Source: Shewanella decolorationis S12 (GTDB lineage Bacteria > Pseudomonadota > Gammaproteobacteria > Enterobacterales > Shewanellaceae). From it: 64,000 nucleotides of DNA. Where the stretch lies: positions 62,001 to 126,000 of the forward strand of contig NZ_AXZL01000072.1 of assembly GCF_000485795.1 (NCBI RefSeq), read 5' to 3'. Shown here piece after piece: positions 30,156 to 38,477 of the stretch (position 1 is the first letter of the stretch; every line of letters begins with the position of its first letter). Both the position numbers and the translations under genes were made by a program. Below the pieces are notes generated by a model, which was not told where the DNA came from, did no database searches, and worked only from the letters and a program-made list of their open reading frames with translations.

Positions 30156-30259
30156 TTCGTTAGTGTGGCAAACTTATCTTCACAAAGACGATTGATGATC
30201 GTTTTGACCGTTCATTCGGTACAACTACCGAATGTGTTTAACAAAAGATGGATATAACA

Positions 30260-32311
30260 ATGAAAATAGCTCCTCTCCTATTGGCGCTTGGCGCGGCAGG
30301 TTTGGCCTGCTCTGCCCACGCGGCCGATCCTAAGCCTTTTACTGTGCAACAGCTGGTTAAACTCAACAAATTGCATTCAGCCGCGGTGTCCCATGACGGC
30401 ACAAAATTGGTCTACGGCCTGAAAACCGTTAATGACAAGGGAGAGGCGAGCTCGGATTTATATATTCTCGATCTGACGCAAGCGGATGCTAAACCGATGC
30501 AGATCACCTCGGCTGCGGGTACTGAGCACGATGTCAACTTCGCAAACGATGACAAATCAATTTATTTCCTCGCCAGCCGCAGCGGTTCAAGCCAACTGTT
30601 CCAACTGCCATTAACGGGCGGCGAAGCGCAGCAGGTTTCTGATCTGCCATTGGATATCGATGGTTACAAACTCTCTAACGATGGCAAGCAAATCGTGCTT
30701 AGCATGCGCGTCTTCCCAGAGTGTAACGACTTAGCTTGTTCAAAAGATAAATTTAAGGCTGAAGAAGAGCGTAAATCGACGGGTCGTGAATACAAGCAGT
30801 TGATGGTGCGTCACTGGGACACCTGGGAAGATCATGCCCGTAATCACTTATTCGTGGGTGCCCTTAACGGTGAGAAGCTGACCAAAGTGGTGGACATCAC
30901 CCAAGGTTTAGATACAGAAACGCCACCTAAGCCATTCTCAGGCATGGAAGAAGTGACCTTCACACCTGACGGTAAATATGTGGTGTACAGCGCCAAAGCG
31001 CCAAGTAAAGATCAAGCTTGGACCACAAACTACGATCTGTGGCAGGTGAGCGTGAACGGTGGCAAGGCCACTAACTTAACTGCCGATAACATTGCTTGGG
31101 ACGCCCAGCCAACATTCTCAAGCGATGGTCGCTACATGGCGTACCTTGCGATGACTAAACCCGGCTTCGAAGCTGACCGTTACCGCATTATGCTGCGTGA
31201 TACTAGCACTGGACAGTCGAAGGAAGTGGCACCGCTGTGGGACAGAAGCCCAAGCTCGCTGATGTTTGCACCGGACAATCGCACTTTATATGTGACGGCG
31301 CAGGACATTGGCCAAGTGTCTATTTTCAAAGTGAATACTCAGTTTGGTGATGTGCAGTCTGTCTACAGCGACGGCAGCAATAGCCTGATTGCGATCGCCG
31401 ACGATCAACTGATCTTCGACAGCAAAACCTTAGTTGAGCCGGGCGATCTGTACCGCATCAACACCGATGGCCAAGGCCTGAAACGTCTGACTGAAGTCAA
31501 CAAAGATAAACTGGCCGAAATCAAATTCGGTGAATTCCAACAATTTAGCTTTAAGGGTTGGAATAACGAAGATGTTTACGGTTACTGGATCAAACCTGCT
31601 AACTACCAAGAAGGCAAAAAGTATCCTATTGCATACTTAGTCCACGGTGGTCCACAAGGTTCATTTGGTAACGCCTTCAGTGGTCGTTGGAATGCTCAGT
31701 TATGGGCAGGCGCGGGTTATGGCGTTGTGATGGTGGATTTCCACGGTTCAACCGGTTATGGCCAAGCCTTTACCGATTCTATCAGCCAAGATTGGGGCGG
31801 TAAGCCATTAGAAGACTTACAAAAAGGTCTGGCTGCGGTGAGCCAGCAACAAAAATGGCTCGATCCACAAAATGCCTGTGCCTTGGGTGGCTCTTACGGC
31901 GGCTACATGATGAACTGGATCCAAGGCAACTGGAACGATGGCTTTAAGTGCCTCGTTAACCACGCGGGTCTGTTCGATATGCGCTCCATGTACTATGTGA
32001 CCGAAGAAGTATGGTTCCCAGAGCATGAGTTTGGCGGCACTTACTCAGATAACAAAGCCTTATATGAGAAGTTCAACCCAGTAAATTATGTGGAAAACTG
32101 GAAGACGCCAATGCTGGTTATCCATGGCGAGAAGGATTTCCGTGTGCCTTATGGCCAAGGTTTAGCTGCATTTAGCTTTATGCAGCGTAAGGGTATTCCA
32201 TCAGAGCTGCTAATTTTCCCTGATGAAAACCACTGGATCTTAAAGCCAGAAAACCTAGAACAATGGTACGCGAACGTGTTCCGTTGGATGGACAGCTGGA
32301 CGAAAAAGTAA
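30260..32311 (+). CDS. Secreted S9-family prolyl oligopeptidase / acylaminoacyl-peptidase-like
   Basis: A serine peptidase with a signal peptide (MKIAPLLLALGAAGLACSAHA), an N-terminal beta-propeller (about 25-420; WD40-like PD40 repeats such as FTPDGKYVVYSAKAP) and a C-terminal alpha/beta-hydrolase. The catalytic triad is Ser in GGSYGGYMMNW, Asp in GEKDFRVPYG and His in DENHW. It probably trims peptides in the periplasm. The ATG at 30260 is preferred to that at 30248 because it gives a standard signal peptide start; the other would add MDIT. Four cysteines in the propeller (CNDLAC and others) fit an exported protein. Confidence 0.92.
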   Translation: MKIAPLLLALGAAGLACSAHAADPKPFTVQQLVKLNKLHSAAVSHDGTKLVYGLKTVNDKGEASSDLYILDLTQADAKPMQITSAAGTEHDVNFANDDKSIYFLASRSGSSQLFQLPLTGGEAQQVSDLPLDIDGYKLSNDGKQIVLSMRVFPECNDLACSKDKFKAEEERKSTGREYKQLMVRHWDTWEDHARNHLFVGALNGEKLTKVVDITQGLDTETPPKPFSGMEEVTFTPDGKYVVYSAKAPSKDQAWTTNYDLWQVSVNGGKATNLTADNIAWDAQPTFSSDGRYMAYLAMTKPGFEADRYRIMLRDTSTGQSKEVAPLWDRSPSSLMFAPDNRTLYVTAQDIGQVSIFKVNTQFGDVQSVYSDGSNSLIAIADDQLIFDSKTLVEPGDLYRINTDGQGLKRLTEVNKDKLAEIKFGEFQQFSFKGWNNEDVYGYWIKPANYQEGKKYPIAYLVHGGPQGSFGNAFSGRWNAQLWAGAGYGVVMVDFHGSTGYGQAFTDSISQDWGGKPLEDLQKGLAAVSQQQKWLDPQNACALGGSYGGYMMNWIQGNWNDGFKCLVNHAGLFDMRSMYYVTEEVWFPEHEFGGTYSDNKALYEKFNPVNYVENWKTPMLVIHGEKDFRVPYGQGLAAFSFMQRKGIPSELLIFPDENHWILKPENLEQWYANVFRWMDSWTKK

Positions 32312-32363
32312 TCGAGGATGATGGACTAAATACTCGTTTTTTGGTCCCTTTATCTTGTTGCCT

Positions 32364-32390
32364 AAGCCAGAACTCTGTTCTGGCTTTTTT
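32364..32390 (+). terminator. Rho-independent terminator after the S9 peptidase
   Basis: AAGCCAGAAC pairs with GTTCTGGCTT around a TCT loop, followed by TTTT. It is 53 bases after the stop. Confidence 0.92.
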
Positions 32391-32446
32391 ATACTAGGAT
32401 TGTTAATCGTAGCCAGTTAAACACTGGACTTATGCAAGGAGTGAAG

Positions 32447-32905
32447 ATGCTGATCAGAGCGGCGAGTAAAACAGATATTGAGGCAATAAGCGCATTAATC
32501 ACGCAGCTTACACAAGTTTATATCGCTCCTACGTGCACAGATGTTGGCGCTGAAACCTTAGTCAAAGCCATGTCGGTTGAGTCGGTGGCTCATTATTTTG
32601 CCTTAGGTTACCAATATCATGTTGCAATCAATGAGGCTGGCGAACTCGTCGGTGTGGTGGGGATGAAGGATAACAGTCATCTTTATCATCTATTTGTGGC
32701 GGATATTGCCAAGGGGCAAGGCCTGTCGCGTCAGCTGTGGGAGCATGCTAAAGCTGAGTGTCTAGCGAAGGGAAATCCCGGCACGTTTACTGTCAACTCG
32801 GCGGTGAATGCGCTGCCTGTCTATCAGCGCTTTGGCTTTATTGCGCAAAGTGATATTCGCGATCGCGGTGGGATCCGCGATATTCCGATGCAACTCGTGC
32901 TTTGA
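32447..32905 (+). CDS. GNAT-family N-acetyltransferase
   Basis: A 152-residue acetyl-CoA-dependent acyltransferase. The acetyl-CoA pyrophosphate loop region is HLFVADIAKGQGLSRQLWE and motif B is VNALPVYQRFGF. The start is ATG at 32447, with AAGGAG 5 bases upstream; the ATG at 32432 has none. Substrate unknown. It is a lone gene between two terminated units. Confidence 0.88.
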   Translation: MLIRAASKTDIEAISALITQLTQVYIAPTCTDVGAETLVKAMSVESVAHYFALGYQYHVAINEAGELVGVVGMKDNSHLYHLFVADIAKGQGLSRQLWEHAKAECLAKGNPGTFTVNSAVNALPVYQRFGFIAQSDIRDRGGIRDIPMQLVL

Positions 32906-33011
32906 TGTATTTCAAATATTACATTTAAGTCTATGTGTACTTAGAAGAGCCAAGTGGTTTCAATAAGCTTGGCTCGTCGTTGGTTAAATTAAAAGTATCA
33001 ATGAATGGCTT

Positions 33012-36000
33012 TTAAAGTGTAAAACCTGCAAGGTCTGCCATTTCAAGCATCCAGCATGGCAATCTACCATTTCTTTGTGCCCGAAAACGTTGTAAATCTT
33101 GTTGCCAATTGTAAGTTAAGTTACAGACTATTTGTTTCGAATCTGCCAACCCTGCAAGTAATAGCCTTTCTGTTTCATAGGCTCGTTTTTGAGTTGCATC
33201 CATCTTAGACCAATTTGCTTCTGCCTCGGTTATAGCGTTCCTTACCAATCCTGTTTCATAAGTTGTAAACGATCTTAAAAAATGCTCTTTAAAACTCAGC
33301 TCAAGTTTTTTACGTGAAGAGGTGTGGATTGTCGTTATATGCTCAATTTCAAAAGGTTGTTTGCCCGTTAGTATGCTGCATCGCATGACCAACATTTTTG
33401 AACATAACAAATTAAATTCAAACTGTTTAGGTTTGGCTTTGGCAAGCTTTTCACGGATAGCCAATGCTTGTTTTGCGGTTTTCTCAGCGGCTTCGCCATG
33501 GCCTAATTCACTTAAGAGGTACGCATAATTGTTAAGGGAATCTGCCCAATCAGGTTCGAAGCGCTCGGGTTTGGCTTTGGCAAGCCTTTCAAGGATAGCC
33601 AATGCTTGTTTTGCAGTTTTTTCAGCGGCTTCGGTATAGCCTACATGACTTAAGTGGTTCGCATGAATGTTTAGGGACATTGCCCAATTAGATTCGAAGC
33701 GCTCGGGGTTAGCTTTGGCAAGCTTTTCATGGATAACCAATGCTTGTTTGGCTGCTATTTCTGCGTCCTCAGCACGACCTAAATCGCCTAAGCGGTTCGC
33801 GTAATTACTAAGGAATCTTGACCAATTAGGCTCGAAGCGCTCGGGGTTAGCCTTGGCGAGTTTTTCATAAATATTCAATGCTTGTTTGGCGACGATTTCA
33901 GCGTCTTCAGCACGGCCTAATTCGCTTAAACGACTTGCGTAATTACCAAGGGATGTTGCCCAATCAGGTTCGAAGCGTTCCGGCTTGGCTTTGGCAAACT
34001 TTGCTAGTATGTCCGAGGCTTGTTTGGCAGCTATTTCAGCGTCTTCTGCACGATCGAATTCGCTTAAGATGTTCGCGTAATTGCTGAGGGCGGTCGCGAA
34101 AGCAGGTTCGAAGCGCTCAGGCGTTGCCTTGGCGAGCTTTTCAAATATATCTAATGCAAGTTTTGCTGTTTTAGCCGCTTCATCTATGTTGCCTTGCTGA
34201 ACAAAACTGATTGACAGATTAATCAATGCCCCAGCAAGTGTATCTTGAGTCTCATTAGTGATTTTTTTTAACTTACTTTTTGCTTTATCTACTTGTGCTT
34301 GCCTAATGAGCACATTCAAGTCAATTAATGGTAGGACCTCATCTTGGATATGTTTATCAAGAATGCCGCAGACTTGGTTTTTCTGTGGGGTATTAAGACT
34401 AATAAATGCTTGTTCTACCACTTGAGCAAGCGGACTAGGAGTTTCAATCATCACCGCAACAAGATCGTCTGCGCAGTTAACAAAGTGCTGAGTTAGCACT
34501 GGTGTTATGATATTGGCTAATTCCCCTCGGTTACGCAGTATACGTGCCAGTACTGTTAGGCTGCTTCGGCGCCATTTGGGATTGCTACTACCTAATATCG
34601 CATGGAGTAGTTTGTCCCCTTTTTTTCCAAGTAGGCATTGAGCAATTAAGGCTTCACCGAGCAAGTCTGGCTGTAATCCTTGTATACCTTGGCGGTTTGG
34701 ATAAAGTGGGGCTAACAGAGTAAACAGCGGCTTGAGAATGTTTTTATCACCTAAGTCTTGAGTCCAGAGCACTTCGCAATCTCGCACTGTTGCGAAACCA
34801 TTAACTAAAGTCGCAAGTGCCATAAATAAGGCAGGGCTATCATCTTGTGGTATGAAGAGGTTCGAAATGGTTGATAAAGCTTGAGTCCAATAACGGCGCT
34901 CGTGGTTGATTAGAGATCTCGCTACTGATTCCGCCGAGCCAGGTACCTCACCATGTAGTGCAAGCAGAGCGGCCATTTGTACATAAAGCGGGTGACCGAA
35001 ATGTTCGTCATGTAAATTAGGTATGCTTGGCTGTTGTGGTCGTTTCAATTTATCTGCAAATGCTTCCATCGCAGTTTGGTAAGCTATTTTGCGGCTTTCA
35101 ACACTATCGTGTAGTGGTAAAAGTCGATATGGCCCCGTGGTCGCCAAGCTATCTAAAAGTGTTTCACAAGTCGGATCTTTTCCTGGTAATAAACTCCACC
35201 ACTCACCGCTATCACGAGCTAACAGTAAAATACGAATTGGTACTGATAGATTTTTTGATTTGAACGCTTTTATTAGTTCAAGTAATTGTGATTGGCGTGT
35301 TTCAGCGTAGTCGATAACAAGACAAATCTGCTGTTTTGAGCCAATTAAACTTGAGACTATATTTGCGATACGATCATCATTAGCTAGAAAGCCTACTTGC
35401 CAACCTTGAGTTTGTAAGCGGTTGCATAACTCCAGTGCAAGACGAGTTTTCCCTGTGCCACCGACCCCCGTAAGTAGCTTGATGGCTATCGGATAATCAG
35501 TCGATAATGCCCATTGAATTAAGTCTTCTAAAAAGGGTTCGCGATTTTTATCAAAGGGGATTACGGCTTCTTCTGCTCGCAATAATCTACTGCTAGATAA
35601 ACCTGCTTCGATTTTCCATGTTGGTATGGGTAAGCCCAGTATATTATTATTTGGTGTTTCAGTTTGAATAAGGATGTCTATTGGCTGAGTCTTTTCAACG
35701 CAATCACTAGCTGTATGCTCCCAATTCAATATTTTTGCAAGTTCTTGCGCACAATCTTTCCATGTGTAATTTTTAAGAAGTTCTTCACGGAGTTTAATTG
35801 CTTTTTGTTGTGCAATACTGTGCGATTTCGCGATTTCAATTATTTTATCGGCTAATGCTTCTTGATCTTTTTCTTGGAAAAAGGGCTCTGCATTGCTTCC
35901 CGCAATGTCAATTGGAAAAACAAAACTGGTGTAAAGACCCGCTTCAAGTTCTGATAAAAAACGATACAGCCCACTTTTTTGACTAACAATGAGTGGTACT

Positions 36001-36983
36001 CCAGCCGCTATGGCCTCCCAACCAACTAATCCAAATCCCTCGTGCCATGAAGGCATCATAGCAACACTAGCACTTCGTAAATCATCAAAAAGGTCGGAAC
36101 GTTCTGTGGTGAAAGGTAGCGCATGCATACGAATCGCACGTCTTGCATGTATCTCGGCAAACTGCTTTAGTTCAAGTTCAGCATTGGTATGATCTTGTGA
36201 GTTACTTTGTTCATAATCCACACCTCTCAGTGTTAATTCTGGCTCTTTGGTACCACGAAGAACATCGGGAAGACCAGAGTTTGAATCTGCTTTACAGATG
36301 GCACGCGCGAATGCTGCAACACCCAGATGACCTTGCTTGATTTTTTTTGCATCATCGCTTAAACGGCCACTGATAAAACCTCGGAATGTCTTGAAAATAC
36401 TTTTCACTGTGATATTAGCTAAACCAGGAATCAACATCGGAATATCTTCTCTGTCTAGCATTTCAGCAAGCGCATCACGTAAAAGCGGGCCAACAGCCAT
36501 AACAATATCTGCTTGCTCAAAAAGTTTGCGTTGTGCTTTGTTTTTATCGTTAGCAAGAGCGCTATTTTCACAGAATGACTCGTAATGGTCATAACTCATA
36601 TGGTTAATAAGAACAGAACGTCCTCGATATCTTAGTGCTGCATTAACTGCTACGTCACCTGTAATACGGTCATGGCCGAGCCAAACAATTTGGTTGGATT
36701 CATTTTTAAATTGCTCTGGTAACTCATTCCAAGCGTTAACGGCGAATTCAGAAGAGAAGTTTTTTTCATTGGTCAGATTGAGAGAAACTAAAGTGACTTG
36801 ACTATTATTTGCATCTTGGAATTCTGCTTCGCTGGCTTGAAGTACAACACAAATAGTATTGATATCTTGAGAGAATGCAGCTGCAAAGGATTTGAGCAAA
36901 TCTTGATTGAAGCTGTTAATCCCGCCAAATTGAGGCCCCCAACGTGTCGAAAAGGAAATAATCGTTTTAGTAGGGAGTGACAT
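33012..36983 (-). CDS. Glycosyltransferase - STAND NTPase - TPR fusion protein
   Basis: A 1323-residue protein with three parts. Residues 1-430 are a GT-B (GT4-like) glycosyltransferase: SFSTRWGPQFGGINSF at the N-terminus and WHEGFGLVGWEAIAAGVP with the E-x7-E pair (Glu315, Glu323). Residues about 480-900 are a P-loop NTPase of STAND type: GVGGTGKT (506-513), Walker B LVIDYAE (Asp558), then a helical winged region. Residues about 930-1190 hold six 46-residue TPR-like repeats with PERFEP at each joint. A 120-residue tail of unknown type follows. STAND proteins sense a ligand through repeats and trigger an N-terminal effector; here the effector slot would be the glycosyltransferase. There is no partner gene. 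I know no characterised protein with this order. Confidence 0.8.
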   Translation of the reverse strand: MSLPTKTIISFSTRWGPQFGGINSFNQDLLKSFAAAFSQDINTICVVLQASEAEFQDANNSQVTLVSLNLTNEKNFSSEFAVNAWNELPEQFKNESNQIVWLGHDRITGDVAVNAALRYRGRSVLINHMSYDHYESFCENSALANDKNKAQRKLFEQADIVMAVGPLLRDALAEMLDREDIPMLIPGLANITVKSIFKTFRGFISGRLSDDAKKIKQGHLGVAAFARAICKADSNSGLPDVLRGTKEPELTLRGVDYEQSNSQDHTNAELELKQFAEIHARRAIRMHALPFTTERSDLFDDLRSASVAMMPSWHEGFGLVGWEAIAAGVPLIVSQKSGLYRFLSELEAGLYTSFVFPIDIAGSNAEPFFQEKDQEALADKIIEIAKSHSIAQQKAIKLREELLKNYTWKDCAQELAKILNWEHTASDCVEKTQPIDILIQTETPNNNILGLPIPTWKIEAGLSSSRLLRAEEAVIPFDKNREPFLEDLIQWALSTDYPIAIKLLTGVGGTGKTRLALELCNRLQTQGWQVGFLANDDRIANIVSSLIGSKQQICLVIDYAETRQSQLLELIKAFKSKNLSVPIRILLLARDSGEWWSLLPGKDPTCETLLDSLATTGPYRLLPLHDSVESRKIAYQTAMEAFADKLKRPQQPSIPNLHDEHFGHPLYVQMAALLALHGEVPGSAESVARSLINHERRYWTQALSTISNLFIPQDDSPALFMALATLVNGFATVRDCEVLWTQDLGDKNILKPLFTLLAPLYPNRQGIQGLQPDLLGEALIAQCLLGKKGDKLLHAILGSSNPKWRRSSLTVLARILRNRGELANIITPVLTQHFVNCADDLVAVMIETPSPLAQVVEQAFISLNTPQKNQVCGILDKHIQDEVLPLIDLNVLIRQAQVDKAKSKLKKITNETQDTLAGALINLSISFVQQGNIDEAAKTAKLALDIFEKLAKATPERFEPAFATALSNYANILSEFDRAEDAEIAAKQASDILAKFAKAKPERFEPDWATSLGNYASRLSELGRAEDAEIVAKQALNIYEKLAKANPERFEPNWSRFLSNYANRLGDLGRAEDAEIAAKQALVIHEKLAKANPERFESNWAMSLNIHANHLSHVGYTEAAEKTAKQALAILERLAKAKPERFEPDWADSLNNYAYLLSELGHGEAAEKTAKQALAIREKLAKAKPKQFEFNLLCSKMLVMRCSILTGKQPFEIEHITTIHTSSRKKLELSFKEHFLRSFTTYETGLVRNAITEAEANWSKMDATQKRAYETERLLLAGLADSKQIVCNLTYNWQQDLQRFRAQRNGRLPCWMLEMADLAGFTL
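33417..34245. repeat. Six 138-bp tandem repeats encoding TPR-like units
   Basis: The marker TTCGAA (or one-base variants) recurs at 33417, 33555, 33693, 33831, 33969 and 34107, exactly 138 bp apart (46 codons). Central units are highly similar at the DNA level; the outer ones are diverged. This indicates recent expansion within the coding sequence. Confidence 0.9.
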
Positions 36984-37389
36984 ACTAGATAAGCCTTATA
37001 TAGTTGACCAAAGAAATTCGCCTATTAACCATGCCAAAACATAGTGACTGCCATCATGATATCAATTAATTCTTAAAGTGAATAGCGGCTTACCATATGA
37101 TTATTTGGAAGTTTCTTTCTAAAGTTATTTGGCTAACACAGGCTAAATGACAGTATTTATCTGGCGTTCCTTGTTGGCGAATATTTGAACTCTTAGAAGT
37201 GTGGGCTGTTCGTGGTTGCTCTTTAACATAGAGAACTAATACTGACTTTATCCACATAACTTCAGTTGATACAAGTGTTGAATCTTATTGCTTTAGCGTT
37301 TGATGGTTTTTTTGTTATCCTATTTCGTTTAATTCGATGCTTTAATGATAAATTACTAATCTTTTATAAATATAATGATCGAGAAAAGT
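36984..37389. other. Intergenic gap with no recognised gene
   Basis: Between the divergent GT-STAND-TPR gene and the M14 peptidase gene. The stretch is A+T-rich and must hold two outward promoters. I see no clear palindrome, RNA gene or conserved frame. Confidence 0.5.
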
Positions 37390-38325
37390 ATGTCAGGCTT
37401 AACGTTTTATCCTATTGGTACCACTGGTGAAAAATGGGGCGATGCCGAAAAGGCCGCATGGTTTGCTAGCACGCAAATTAAGCGTTCTTACCAAGACAAT
37501 GTTGTCGCGCCACTAAAAGCGATGGAGTCACAACTGGCCGCATTGGGGCTGAGTGTGGTGCAATATGGCGCTTTATCGATTGATCCAGCGCGTTACCCTT
37601 TATTTGCGGTCAAATCAGCAAGCTTTGATCCGAAAAAGATAACGGTATTAGTCACAGGGGGCGTACACGGCTACGAAACCAGTGGCGTGCATGGCGCCTT
37701 GGCCTTTTTGGCTAACAACGCGGCTCACTATGCTGAGCGGGTAAACTTAGTGGTGGCAGTGTGTGTAAGCCCTTGGGGTTATGAGACTATTAATCGCTGG
37801 AACCCTAAAGCTATCGATCCAAACCGCTCCTTTTACGCCAATAGTCCCGCTGAAGAGTCGGCAGCACTGATGGCACTGGTGGCAAGCGTTCCACAAGGTT
37901 TTGATGTGCATGTGGATTTACATGAAACCACTGACTCGGATGAAGACGAATTTCGTCCAGCCTTGGCCGCGCGTGATGGCAAAGACTTTATCCCCGGCAC
38001 CATTCCAGATGGTTTTTATGCCGTAGGCGATACCGAAAATCCGCAGGATGCCTTCCAAAAGGCGATTATCGATGGGGTGAGCAAAGTGACTCACATCGCG
38101 CCCGCCGATGACAAGGGCGAGATTATAGGCTCAACTGTGGTGCAACACGGAGTGATCAATTACCCGTTGAAAGCGCTAGGTTTATGCAGCAGTGTGACGG
38201 GCTGTATTTATAACACCACCACCGAAGTGTATCCCGACAGCCCATCGGCCACGCCCGCAGAGTGCAACTTAGCCCAAGTCGCAGCAATCACCAGTGCCAT
38301 CGACTATGTATTAGCGTTGAGCTAA
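37390..38325 (+). CDS. M14-family zinc metallocarboxypeptidase-like protein
   Basis: A 311-residue zinc hydrolase of the M14 carboxypeptidase / succinylglutamate desuccinylase fold. Zinc ligands: GGVHGYETSG (H-x2-E) and the His of VDLHETTDSDEDEF. Substrate-binding Arg: DPNRSF. The likely catalytic Glu lies in TTTEVYPDS near the C-terminus. There is no signal peptide, so it is cytoplasmic. Substrate unknown. ATG at 37390 (MSGLTFYPIG) is preferred to the in-frame ATG at 37375, which adds five residues; neither has a strong ribosome binding site. Confidence 0.85.
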   Translation: MSGLTFYPIGTTGEKWGDAEKAAWFASTQIKRSYQDNVVAPLKAMESQLAALGLSVVQYGALSIDPARYPLFAVKSASFDPKKITVLVTGGVHGYETSGVHGALAFLANNAAHYAERVNLVVAVCVSPWGYETINRWNPKAIDPNRSFYANSPAEESAALMALVASVPQGFDVHVDLHETTDSDEDEFRPALAARDGKDFIPGTIPDGFYAVGDTENPQDAFQKAIIDGVSKVTHIAPADDKGEIIGSTVVQHGVINYPLKALGLCSSVTGCIYNTTTEVYPDSPSATPAECNLAQVAAITSAIDYVLALS

Positions 38326-38408
38326 TTGAGTTTGTTTGAAACTAAGTCTGAACAGTTGTAATGTTTTTCAAGACGTTATCAATTGATTTTACTTAAGTTT
38401 AATCAATA

Positions 38409-38432
38409 AAAAGCCCTCAAACGAGGGCTTTT
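38409..38432. terminator. Bidirectional terminator between M14 peptidase and adhE
   Basis: AAAAGCCCTC pairs exactly with GAGGGCTTTT around a 4-nt loop, with A/T tracts on both sides, between two convergent genes. Confidence 0.9.
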
Positions 38433-38477
38433 GCATTTAACGTTTTTTTGTTCCCTAAACGCTATATCCACTAAGCA

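Noticed and set aside
30003-30257. 84-codon frame between fumarase and the S9 peptidase
   Set aside because: It spans the terminator hairpin, has odd composition and no supported start.
33417-34245. Possible CRISPR-like array because of the regular spacing
   Set aside because: The 138-bp unit keeps one reading frame and encodes 46-residue TPR-like repeats; there are no short palindromic repeats with unique spacers and no cas genes.
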